From NCBI GenBank assembly GCA_021234535.1, contig CM037843.1, forward strand, positions 23,715,911 to 23,779,910: a stretch of 64,000 nt of DNA. Direction: 5' to 3'. This document shows, one piece after another, positions 12,541 to 25,100 of this stretch. Made by a program: the position numbers and the translations under genes. Origin of the DNA: Stichopus chloronotus. Taxonomy: Eukaryota > Echinodermata > Holothuroidea > Aspidochirotida > Stichopodidae. The first letter of the stretch is position 1. Every line of letters starts with the position of its first letter. Under the pieces are notes generated by a model. The model was not told the origin of the DNA. It was given only the letters and a program-made list of their open reading frames with translations, and did not search any database.

Positions 12541-15115
12541 TCAACAGAAATAAGTCATTTCCTTCAACATAACAACACACCGGAACTTCTCAGTGAGTAA
12601 TGCCTTTTTTGTGGTTATCCACAGATATTAAACATAGATCTTGACTTTTGCCACTCATTCTTTCAGATTTATTGATTTTTTTCCTCATGGAGAATTGGGG
12701 GTGCTCTTCAAGCTCTGAGAGTTTGTCAGAGGACAAAAGGACTGGCTAAGTAGTTTCATAATCACCTCATTAGCAAGTGAAAAAGACAGATTGATGGCAG
12801 ATTGCATCAAGATAAGTAAAGAATCATTTAGGTCACCTAAAAGGAGTGAGAATTAAAAGTAGGACCAAGAAGAAAGTAAGTCGTCTGCCTACAGACTGGA
12901 GTCAATGTTTTACCATCATGCTAGTTGTTTCAGACGAAGGCCGGCTAAATTCGGTTTTCTTGTTTCCTGTAAAAAAAAAGGAGCAAAAGGAAAAAGTGAA
13001 TGACAGCGATTGGTGAGAATTAACAGATTTGAAGGTGAATACACTTTAACACTTTAATGTTGTTGGAAATTTGATTTTGTGATGTTTGCATTTTCTCTTT
13101 TGCAAAATGATTGCCTAAATCAGTGTTGTTGTCGTTGTTAGTTTTTGGAATATTAATGAATTGATACTGTTGTAATTGTCTAATTGTGGTTCTTTTGTAA
13201 ACTTTAAAACAAAATGATGAAAAATTGTTTCAAGGAGTATGTTACTAAATGCATCACTTCTCTCCTTCAAAAAAGCAGCATTTGAACATTTCAGTGACAT
13301 TTTGGGGAATCTGAAGAAAAAAAAGAGATTTCTTTGCCACATCTGTCTCTGCCTCTTTTTTTGCCCCTCTGTGACTGTTCTTCTTGAACATGCATGAGGC
13401 ACATACTAGTAACATTTAGGAAGAAAACAATGAAAAATATGCTTGAGAAGAAAAATGTTTTAGAATAGCTGGAATATTTGCCAACTGTATTTCCTTTCAT
13501 TTTTTAGTGGAAAAAGTAATTGCAATGCATCTGTTCAAAATGATTTATAGCAAATTGTGGGCTTATGCCCATATTCACAATTTCACATTCATGACATGAG
13601 TATCCGAACACTGCAGGTTACTAGGTTAGGGTTACTTGTTCCCCGAAATAAACCGCTAAGAGACAGATATCTGTGATGTAACAGACAAGGGTAGGAAATC
13701 CATCTGCTTCATATTGGCCTTAAAACAAACGGTTCAAATTGGCTGTCGTTACCAATATGGGGTAATTCTACTGAATGAAATGAACCCACAAAACTAGAAT
13801 GGAGACAGTTACAGAGCTCTTTAAGCCTTACCCACTCATCAATGTGCATGAAATCACTTGAATAACATTTAAATGCTACAAAGATCTGTCTGTGCATGAA
13901 TGATATTAACTTGAAGAAGAAGCACAAATAAAATGTTTCCACCTATACAGGAAGAGCAACACACACAATAGGGTACTTTGAAGTACATTACTTGATAAAA
14001 TGCATCTGCATGGAACACCGTATGAATAGTGTTTTCATTCATTCGTAAAAATCAGAATCGGGTAATGGTTGCTTATACCCGTTAGGTAAATGGGTAGCTG
14101 ACCCAAATGGTGGCTATATTGTTAACATTTGTATTTCCACAGTACCGTACATCACATTTGTGAGGAGGAATCTTACTAGTACACTACATACACCTACTCA
14201 TGAATAGGACTAGATATTTTCATTGAGAAAGAGAAGAAAATTTCAGTTTGAGTTATTTCCTGTATATTGCAGGTGAAATTTGGCAATATGACACAGTGTG
14301 TTCACACAGCGGTTGTGTCATTTTTCACTTTATGAAGCAATTGAGTGGTAATTTTGGATCAGGGTAATAAAATGACGAGCGGGTACCCGGGTACTCCGGT
14401 TATCCATGAAAACACCAGTATGAACATAACATAGATCCCTGGAGCAAGTATCACATACACACAGACAGCTACATGTACAAATATAGATCTGAATTCACTG
14501 AATGATATTTCGTTTACTGAAGGTAGCTTCACATCTCAGTACAATCTGTTATGCACAGAATTTCTCTCTCACTTTCAACTGTTTTCTTCACACTTGCACC
14601 AGCATCATCACATTTTATGTCAAAACATGTCAAAACAAAAGTCTGATCTCATTCATGAACTAAGGCAACCAAATTTTTGTCTGAAACTATTGCTTGCAGA
14701 CTGTATCTACTTGCTGTGTTTGTTCTTAACCTGAGGTCAGTCAAATCAGTGAATACTCCTTAGCTTTTGATATGATGCCAAGAAATTAAGACAGTACCTG
14801 GTTTTCTGCAGGCACTGGTGTGAACCATAGAGGTTTTGCACGTGACGTTAAAATTAGCAACTGCTGTTACGCTGCCATACTGAACGGCATCAGTCTTTTG
14901 TGTAACTAGCACCTGACCGTACTGTTTCAGTAAAACTGCGTGGTGGTTATTTTGATATTTCCATATTTTTCATTGTTTAAGCTGTCATAGAATGTAAATG
15001 GTCCTCAATTGTGTAGCCGCAGGCTGTACGAACAGGAGAGGCAAGAAGCCCGAGCTAAAAATCCACTGATTTTATGCAAACAGAAGTAGACGAGTCTGTA
15101 AATAGCAGCACATCA
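12541..15115. other. Intergenic spacer, no supportable gene
   Basis: No coding signal or RNA gene is visible. This is the sequence downstream (3') of MLH3, and it contains only short AT-rich open frames. Confidence 0.4.
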
Positions 15116-15117
15116 CC

Positions 15118-15270
15118 GTACATACATACATACATACATACATACATACATACATACATACATACATACATACATACATACATACATACATACATACATA
15201 CATACATACATACATACATACATACATACATACATACATACATACATACATACATACATACATACATACA

Positions 15271-15300
<30 letters not shown>
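15118..15300. repeat. (CATA)n microsatellite, about 45 units
   Basis: A near-perfect 4-bp repeat, catacatacata..., of about 180 bp. Because 4 is coprime to 3, it stays open in several frames and produces artificial YVCM and IHTY repeat proteins on both strands. These are not genes. Confidence 0.97.
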
Positions 15301-15301
<1 letters not shown>

Positions 15302-15645
15302 GGTACGGTACAGCAGGCAGCCAGGCACGTATGTAGCCGGGTCACATTGCTTTGCTTTCCATCCGATGAGGCGTTTCCATAGGGAATGTGACGTCACTGC
15401 AAAACCTCTGTATAGTGTTTGTTGGTATTTGCAACATATTCCTTTCACTACTTCTTATCTAACTTTTGCAATGCCTGAGCTGTGCAAATTTTTTTTTCCT
15501 TACGTTGTGCATGTTCAGACTGGACAGTTACTCTGCCAATTGCAAGACTTGAGTATTATTGTACAAAGCTACCCTCAGTAAAGGGTCATTATAGATATTG
15601 GCAGTGGATGTGTTTTAACAGTTGAGTAAACTAATTGAAGATAAT

Positions 15646-16150
15646 CATTAAAGTGCCATCTTGGAGCTGAGGTCACTGATCAAACGTTATCTTTAAAATG
15701 CCATGGAAGTAAAGATTATTGACTAAGTAAATCATTAAAATTGTCACATTAAATTTAAGGTTTCAGATCAAAATTAATCACTGAAGTGTCACGTTAGGGG
15801 TCAGGTTACTGATCAAACACAATCATTAAAGCATCACGTTGTTGCTATGATCACTGATTGAAGTCAGTCATTAAAATATCATGTTGAAACCAAGGTTACT
15901 GATGAAATGCAATGATTTTAAATTGTCATGTTGGAGACAGGCCTACTGATCTACGGTTACCATTAAAGCATCATGGTGGAGTCAAGGCTGCTATCAAACT
16001 TAAGTATTTAAATGTCAGTTTGAGCTAAGTTTACTGATCAAACTTCATCACTCAACTGTTAGGTTGGAACCAGGCACTGAACAATGCCAATAATTTTTAG
16101 TGTCATGCTGGAGCCAAGGTAACTGATCAAAGTTAATCCTAAAAGCATCT
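15646..16150. repeat. Degenerate 45-bp minisatellite, about 11 units
   Basis: The stretch can be cut into consecutive units of 43-47 bp (several exactly 45), each starting near CATTAAAG and containing a TCACGTT/TCATGTTGG block, then AAGGTTACTGATCAAA, then an AAT end. Unit starts include 15646 and continue to the edge of the last proposed MLH3 exon at 16186. Divergence between units is high, so the array is old, but the 45-bp phase is kept throughout. Confidence 0.8.
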
Positions 16151-16156
16151 AGTACA

Positions 16157-16186
16157 CTATCTCGATGACGAACACGACATCTTCGT
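16157..16186 (-). CDS. MLH3: Tentative last coding exon of MLH3
   Basis: After the exon ending at 16260 (CCGCAG then gtgtgt), the next good acceptor is a pyrimidine-rich tract ending cag at 16189-16187. It would add only nine residues (TKMSCSSSR) and a stop at 16159-16157. If the intron is retained, the frame instead runs to a stop at 16149 and adds a hydrophobic tail that does not resemble MLH3. Neither ending shows the C-terminal tail that vertebrate MLH3 has after the HGRP motif. No clear AATAAA follows on this strand within the next kilobase. Confidence 0.4.
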   Translation of the reverse strand, partial: TKMSCSSSR

Positions 16187-19100
16187 CTGAAAAACACACG
16201 GTTTGATTTGTAAATTTAAGGAGAGGACAAAAAAAAAGGTTGCCCGTGGATAAACACACCTGCGGGTTCAGCTTTTGGACCAGATGGACGAGATCCAGAA
16301 GGGGGATGATCGAGGGTCTTCCGTGGGCGCACTGGAAAGGAAGATTGCATTCAGCAAGCTGTGAGAGGAGACACAGCATATCCTTGATGTTCAGAGGATC
16401 TCCGAATTTGATTGCACCTGAAACAGAAAGTCAACATTTGTGGTATAACAAATTTAGAAGCAGAGATTGGGAGAGTTAAAGGTTGGGAGAACATGAAGAG
16501 CGGTACTTCTGACAATGTTCCTTGGTAACCTTTTTTTTTTTTACCTTTTGTTTTTAAAATAAAAATTTGATAGATCAAGCAACATACAAGAGTGACTGGT
16601 TAGAAGTCCCAAGTGATACATCAAATGTATCCAATTTAATGATGCATTTTCATGTGGCATTAATTGCTTTGTTGTGCTTGCAGCAAAAAGCAAACACAAC
16701 ATACAGGCACCAAAAAAGCCTGTATGGTGCCAAAAAAGTAGCAAACAAAATTTTGTAAATCTTTCATTAAGTGCTTGTCCAGAAGGCATGATGTAGACAC
16801 CAGTTATAACCATTCTCTCAAATGCTGATGAGGACAAATTGACAGACACGTCCCAGTGAACAACCAAGCCTTTCTGTCAGTATGGCAGGTATGGATGAGA
16901 AAGAATTATATACAACACTTGGGACTCTAGCAAATTTGAGAGCAATACAGACAACGGGGAAAGTTATGACATATCTGCAGGTGGAAGTTATACCTCGACA
17001 AGCTCGGGAGTTGAGCGCTTTGATGATGGTCTTGGGGAGGATGCTGCAGGAACCTGCCGTCTCCTGGAGAAGGTGAACGCTCTCTTGAACCAATGCCTGT
17101 TGAGGTAAGTAACAGTATTTGAAGACTACCGATTTAGCGTCCAGATGACACTATCAACCACATCGCAGCTCGTATGTACTCAAGAAGAACAACAGAGTGG
17201 AGGAGCATGGGATAAGGGTAGAAGGTGATATAAGTGAATGGGGAAATGAGTGAAGAGGGTGAATGGGAGCTTTGCAGGTCTAATTGGCTGCAAGTATCAC
17301 AGGAGTCAGCATCTTTCATGCTCATCATTTCAAGGAAACTCTCAAATTTTGCCACCCTACATTCTGACTTTCAGGTAACTTGAGGTGATTTACCAGTAAA
17401 CAAGATAGAAATTTCATCAATTTAGGGAACTGTTCCTTTCTCAATTGGTAAAACAACGTATCTGATAGCATCTTTTGGTTTGGAAGTCATGGATTTTAGA
17501 CAAACATCAATTTCAAATTTTCATTTTAAACAAATCTCAATTTCAAATTTCAATTTCGCAGAGGTGCATTGCATTACAGGAAATATGTCATGTCATAACA
17601 TACCAACTAACTGAACGTGCCCTGTAACTTCTTCATAATCTTGACTGTCATAGAACAAACACTGCTGTGCTTTAAGAGTTCTGAAGTATTTTAAGCATTA
17701 TCTCCAATAAACACAAACCATAGAAATAGGTGAACTAGAACACTGTACAACAAACACTGTACATGCGACAAACTTCAGCATAGATCTAAGAACAACTTCA
17801 CTGTCATACCCATATGTATGACACATAGTGCTGTATTAACTTGCAAAGCAAAATGTCATATTATGAGTTTTCAATGGATTCAAAGCCTAATGGAAGTTAT
17901 ATTTTTGGGAACCTAGGGTGCCTGATCAACTACGAAAGTCAGGTCCAATCCGAATTCTGGACCCGGTGCGAAAACTAGTACACAATGCAAATAAAGAAAT
18001 CTTGAATGAAAAGTCCTGTAGAATAATCCTGAAGAAACTTTTTTACTTTTGTAATTTTTGCTTGTAGCAGCCACTTTTTTTCACTTGCTTGGCCTTGTGG
18101 CATTTCTTTAAATTCAAACTAACAAAGTGAAAGTCAAATTTTGCAAAACAAGCTGATTTTAATTGAAACTATGCTGGATACTGGCCAGAACATTTGATTA
18201 CGCTACAGTTATGATAAGATGTGGACTTCCTTGAAGACCACTCACATGGCTATCTGTTGCACAATGCAAATAAACATCCTTTGAAATAGGAGATTCTGTC
18301 TCTTTAACTATTACATATTTAGTTTTCAGTGCCCACAAAATAAGAGTACACATGTTAAAAACAACATTGATGGCAGCAAGGTAATGTTGAATAACATGCT
18401 AGCAACATCAATAACACTTGTGTGTAACTCTGACGTGCTGCAACTACCCTGAGGCAGAGGATATGAAGAGACTTGCTCACCTCTGCCAAGTCTGTTGCAA
18501 TAGGCTGTTTGGCCTTCCTAACCATATTTGCTTCTCGTTCAACCAAACAAGCTGGTACCCTCCTGACCTCTGCCTGTTGATCTTTGCCATTCCTCTTGAA
18601 AATGACCTCCACCCCTAACCTTGCCAACTTGCCGGAAAATGCATGAGCGAGTCGTTTCTCCTCTCTGGTGATGCCAATGGGTATCGGTGGGATCACTGAC
18701 GATGATCTCAGATATGTTCCGAGGCAGCTTCCATAATCTGACCTCTGCCTCTTGTCATTGTCTTCATCCTCTGTGTCCGATTCCTGACGGTAGGCATCTA
18801 TACAGGAGACAAGGTGAGCGATTAAACTAGGGCTTGAAACAATCAAAAGATAAGAACGACAGCTTTCACTCCTTTCCCACTTCAAAGAGTACAAAAAAAA
18901 AAAAGATGAGGAAAAAGATGTCACTCAAGTTTACTCGAAAAGATATATACATGTTCATCCCTCATTTGATCCACAGATGAATCTCTGTGGCAATACCTAG
19001 AAGTAAATTTTATGGCCCTCATTTTTCTATTCTCACCCTGCACGAGTTGTTCGAGCCTAATCCGCTCGTGGGCTGCGTGTTGATCGACCAGAATCAAGAG

Positions 19101-22100
19101 GCTCCTCCGATCACTGGTTGCCAATCTTTTAACAGACAGTTCCACACAACAGACGATGAACTTATTGTCAACTTGTCCAATTACCTGAAATTAAAAGAAC
19201 ATTGTAGCACACTTCTAGGCAACTCTAATTGGGATACAGGAGGATTTAGCTACCAGTGTGCTTTAAAAAGTAAAAGGGGAAACTATAGCACCAATGGTGC
19301 AGAGACTTATACCTCAACACCCTGAAGGTACCATTTATGTATTATTATATCAACTTATAGGAACTACTAATGGAGTATCATTATACTAAATCATCAGCAT
19401 TGAACAAGAGAATCTGTAGGACTGCACAATTTGCAGAATTCCATAAGCCAAGAGCACCAACAGTGCAAAAGTTTGTTCTCTATTGATAAATTTGTGAAAA
19501 TTTTGATGGCCACTACCAAATAATAATGGTTATAATTAGCATCAATATTCACATCTAATAATTATGAAAACTGTCACTTTTATTAATTTTTTCCCATGGA
19601 TTGTAATGGCTGTGGGCATATGAATTAGTACTAATGTGGAAAAGTGAATGATCACCACCTTTGTCTAAATCAATTCAAATCATTAACTACTGGCTATTAG
19701 TGGTCATTAGCATACGACACATGGAGACCCTCGGAATTTTTACCATTGATCTGTCACTAGAAGCTTTTCATGAAGTGAACTAGACACAAAGTTGACAGGT
19801 TTGGAAAAAGTAATTGAATTTCATGAAACAACTCAAAGTGCCCCTTCAGTGTACCAACTGCCTCGTTTCAGTTAGGGCACCAACTGATACTGTTCCATTA
19901 CTCAATTATTATTCATGCACAATAGAGACATTTTGAGATGTTGTATGACATTTTAACAGGGCACTTTAAAGTGGAAGAAGCATTTTGCAGAATTTCATAA
20001 AATGGGCCACTGGGCCCACATAAAACCATAGACTACAAATTCATGAATACCCTAAGATAACCACTAACAGAGTACCATTATGACAAACCATCAACATTGT
20101 ACATGAGAATCTGTAAGAAGAGAAACACTTTGCAGAATTTCATAAAATAGACCATAGGCTCCACATGGGACCAGGGAATACCACCCAAGGAACATTGTGT
20201 CCAAATTAAATGTAAATCCATGGAAGCATGTGCCAGGGGCAGCATTTAAAACAGAATTTTACATAATGGGCTTTGGAATAGGATTCCTGAACACCCTAAA
20301 GGTACAATTAACAGAGTGTCATTGTTAAAAACCATCAACACATGAATGAATCTGTGGGAGAAGCATTTTGCAGAATTTCATAAAATGGGCCATAGGAGCC
20401 ACACAGGACCTTGAACTAAAACTTTTGAACATACCAAATGGCTCACTACCCAAGGAACATTGTGTCTAAGTTTCATACAAATCCATAAAAGCATGATACA
20501 AATCCATGAAAGCATGATGGAGGGGAAGCATTTTGAACAATTTCGGACAGATAGAGTGATGCCGCATGATCACAATAGCTCACACCAGCATGCTGGTATG
20601 AGCTAAAAATTTAAGTGCAACTTAAAAAGGTTCTTGTGCATTATTTTACATTTTTTTTTTTTTGCAAAGACCTTGCAGCAAAACATCTAAACTCATCAGA
20701 TTTTATTGACAGAAAATCACCTGCAGATATGAGGGATTTGATCAAGTCAACGAAAGGCACGATATCATGATATGCTGCCACTTTCTTGAACAGTCACAAG
20801 AAAGAAAAAAAAAAAGGAAAAAAAAAAGGAAAAAAAAAGAAGAGATCTGCCAAGAAATGTACACTGTAGTCCTGATTGCATGTACAATCATTTACTTTCA
20901 TATTTTTCTTATATTTGCTTCGGTCAAGGACATTAATGACTCACAAGATGATTGTTTTCTTTGCATTTTTTGCATACCACACACACCCACACAAAAATAA
21001 ATAACCCAACACAGTTTTTGATAACGGCAAATGACTGATGAATGTGCTCGATAAAAATGACCTCATCAATGAGCAGACTGTCTTGTTTTTCTAGCATCGA
21101 TTTACTTGTTGAGCAATTCCAGTTACTTCCTTGATGAAGGGGAATTTCACAGTTAATGTCAAATTCCCCTCATGACATACAAAAAAAAAGGAACAAAAAA
21201 AAAAAAACACAAATGAGATTCTTATGATTGTAATAAAACAAGGAAGAGGAAATCTTTCACTGGTTTTTTTTTATATCTTGCTTTAAAATAGTTTTCAGGG
21301 AGGATGCATGGCTTTTTACCTTGCACACTTTATGTACTGACAATTTCTTTGTTTTTTGTAATACATCAGTGTGAATAACATGTCACTGGAAACACTGCAC
21401 ATGTGTCACCTCAGAGGCTATCCTGAACACATGGATCTTTAAGTGTGTATTATGTGGGACACCAGATGTGCAGCAATAGCCTGGTATGGAGTGGATTTTT
21501 GTTGAGAGGATTTTTTGACTTTCAGCAAACAGATATAACACATTAACTGAAAATGTGAAGTAGTTTTTGCTCTGATAATGAATTAGATTATTTAAAGAAA
21601 TATTGTTACTTGTGTCTAAACACAACATTGTCTATCAGAAAATTCCCATTGTATTTTTCTCAGTGCATTTGAACTTTGACCTTCTCAAAAAAGTTGTTCT
21701 TCAAACCATCTACTCAATATGGGCAATCTGTATGCTGAGTAAGTAGTCCCTCAGATTTATCCTTCTTGCGATACCATGTAAACAATCAAAGCATCACACA
21801 CACATACACACATACATGTGCATACACACACACAAAACACTCCCATCTCATAGATTCCTTGTCGGGCCTTTGGCAAGGAATCAAAACCTACAGGCTTGCA
21901 GTCAAAGGCTGTGCTGTGATAACAAGGGGAAAGAAAAGTGTAATGGGGAGAAGATGCGGGATATGGTAGACTAAGGAGAGAATATGCATGTTTTAAGGTG
22001 CTTGGCAGGTAACAGTTTTTTATTAGTAATTATGTATAAAGTAGGCAACACAATGAAAATTACCTGAATGGACTTGAATATGTCCTTGCTGAATTGGTAC

Positions 22101-25100
22101 GGATGGAGGCTGTTGTGTACTCTGACAGTTGCTGACAGCGCTTGAGTGATGCTTGTGTCAACGACTCCGGGAGAATCAGCCTCAAAAACAGGATTCTGCC
22201 AATTGTTAAACAGTTCATCCACTGATTTACTGGGCTCTGAAGTATTGAAAAAAAAAAAGGTTTTTTGTCTAAACAATCCCTGTGATGACAAGCAATAGAT
22301 AAAAGTGTCTGGGGGCATGTCTCAGTCAATGACTGATGTGACATATGTGTGGAAGGAGGGGGGTTACATGTTGATATTTCACAGATACTACTTGCATTTT
22401 TAATACTATTGTCAGCTGGAGTCAATGATTCCTTCCCCACAGAATGACTGCACATAGCATATTTCTCGAGATAGTAAAAGATGATCTAAAGTAAGAGCCT
22501 ACGCTTCTGTCCGTCAACCCCATGAAGACACGTTGACAATGATACAGTATGGGACAAACCTGAGAAGCATGGTTGAGCAGATCATGAGGGGATGCACTTT
22601 CTACAGATGAAAGGACTCAGAGAATGTAATTCACATATGAAACTGCAGCTAGGACACTGTAATAATCTGGGTGAACCTGTAACCAACATAATTCCCTGAA
22701 CTGGCCCTGAAGTCTGCCTAAGATATTTACAAAAATGTGCAATACACTTCCACCAGTCACTTTGCATAAAATTCTGAAGACTTAGAGAGAACATGTCATT
22801 TCATTAATAAATGCCACAGTCATTTGCTGATGGTGCTGGTGTTACATGTGTCGCACTCGGTATACAAGTTTCCTTCTTCAGGTTCAAAAGGATACTCTGA
22901 ATGTGGAAGTTTGGTGGTTGTGTCATTTCTCTGTATGTCAATGGAAAATATGAAGCACTTCAACTCATACATACCCACCACCACCGTAGTGTACACCTCA
23001 CAGGTAGTCTGCTTGATAGTTTACTCTATGACACCACTAGAGTCCTATCGTTTATCATGGAAAGGATCACTCACTCACTCAAAAAAAAAAAAATGGTGAT
23101 AGGGAGCTTCTATACATGTGAGGTTCCATCCCACCTGGTAAATTTCATACACCTCCAGCTCACCCCTTCTTGAACAGAGCACCGATCATCACATGTGGTA
23201 TGAAAGATCCTTACATTTATTTCTGTCACTGGCGACCGATTTCTGCAATCGCAACTCTGTATGACTTGGTGGGTTCGTTTCAATCGTTCCTTAGAATTAT
23301 CACCGCATTACTTACCTGAAGCTACTTCAGGTGCTCCATCTTTCCACTTGTGCCTTTTATCTTCCTCATCTGTTGATGTAATGTGGCTGTCAATCAGCTC
23401 ATCCACACCAGTTCTGCCTCCACCACTGGCCGAGGATCCCTGACGGTCTTGGACAGATCGAGGAAAGAATTGTTTGGCAGTTTTAGGTAGAAAGCAATAC
23501 AGTTCCCACGGGACTCTACCAGCAGTGCCTGTTGTGCGTAAAGATGAGGGAAAACAGAAATGACGAAAACCTCAGAGTCAACTCATAAGATGATGATACT
23601 GAAAATGCCAAAAATACAAAACAGTGATAAATATTATGGTAAAATTGTGAATCAGAATAGTTATCAGACAATACTTAAAGGGTTAATTAGTATTGAAAAT
23701 AGTGCATCTTTATCAACTTGGTCATTACTTTGGATGAATCAGAAATCATGTTCAAAGGTATACATTATAGACATTGAGTAGCTTAATACACTGGGTGATG
23801 GGATGTCATTCAATTAACTGATTGCTTGTTTCTTTTTTTTTTTTGTTTTATTATCTAAAGAGGAAATGGCTGCATCACTCACTTCTACGGATGTTGTTTG
23901 ACCCAGCAGCCACCTCCTGTTGGCTGTTGCTGCTTGATGTTTCTTCTTTCCCTTCCACATCCCTGCAGCCTCTGTCTCTGTTATCCCGCTCATAAAATGG
24001 CACAGACTCTCCGTCAGAATGTTTAATGAATGTAGGAGCAACAGTTCCGTTCCGCTTTTTTGGAACTTCAGATTCTGGGGCACATCCGACGTTGCTGACA
24101 TTTGCCATTTCCATTGCGGAATGATGGTCTCCAAGGCCAGGTGTTTGTGTCTCTGGAGCATACATACCATCATTCCTGGACAAGACCACTCTGGTATTGG
24201 TACCAGCCATCGTGTTTCCATCAAGCTCTTCAATAAATGGGCTAGCGCCTTGATTGTCACTTTTCTTCACAACTGACTCGAATCTGCACTGAAACTCAGC
24301 TGAAATTTTATCTGTCATATTGAATGGACAGTTGGTGAAGTTCTCCCCTTGTCTTCCTGTTTCTTCCTTGTCCTTTTCTGCAAATGGAGTTGAAGATTGT
24401 TTTTCTTCTATAACTGTCAAGAGGCTGAGGTCCTCCTTGCTCAATGTCTTCAAATCTTCCAGTGTCCTCTGGGAGAGTTGACTGGACATGACTGGTACCT
24501 CTCCATCCCTGACATCTGACTCAATGGAGGGATCAGCCTGCCTTCCATCTGTAACTGATTCTGGAGATGGTACACAGAATGGACGACTGTGACTTTCTAG
24601 TCTCAGGTCATCATGCAATTGCTGACTATCACTTCTGCTATTATTGGTGACCTTGCCATCATCTCTTTCTGGGGTGTTCTGTACATCAAATGGCTGAGTT
24701 GAGGGAACCTCTTCAGAGAGAGGACACTGTGAGGAGGTCTGACTTGTACGTGTATTTTTCTTGTAATGAGGCAATGAGCAAAATGGACTACTGTCAAGCA
24801 TTGCTAAATACTCTTTATGTTTCTCCTCAGTTATGGCTTCACTTCCGTCAGGGGACATTTTAAAAAGTTGGCCTCTGTTCATACTTTCAATGGGATAGCT
24901 GAGTTGTTTGGAGCAATTGATGTGCTTGGCATCATTCTCAAAACCACCCTTGTCCATGCGTTGACTCCTTGCATTGTTACTGTTGACTTCACTTGTCGGT
25001 TTCCTTTGATCAGACAGCCGACGGTGAACTGCTCCAGAGGATGCATCTTTGTTGACGGTCTCAGATTGCAGTACTTGCTTTGTGCCGACATCATTCTCTC

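Noticed and set aside
15055..15448. Several long frames of repeating YVCM / IHTY residues on both strands
   Set aside because: They are translations of the (CATA)n microsatellite and stay open only because 4 and 3 are coprime.
23814..24260. 148-aa minus-strand frame overlapping the end of the first MLH3 exon
   Set aside because: Out-of-frame shadow of MLH3; it also runs past the splice donor into an A-rich intron.
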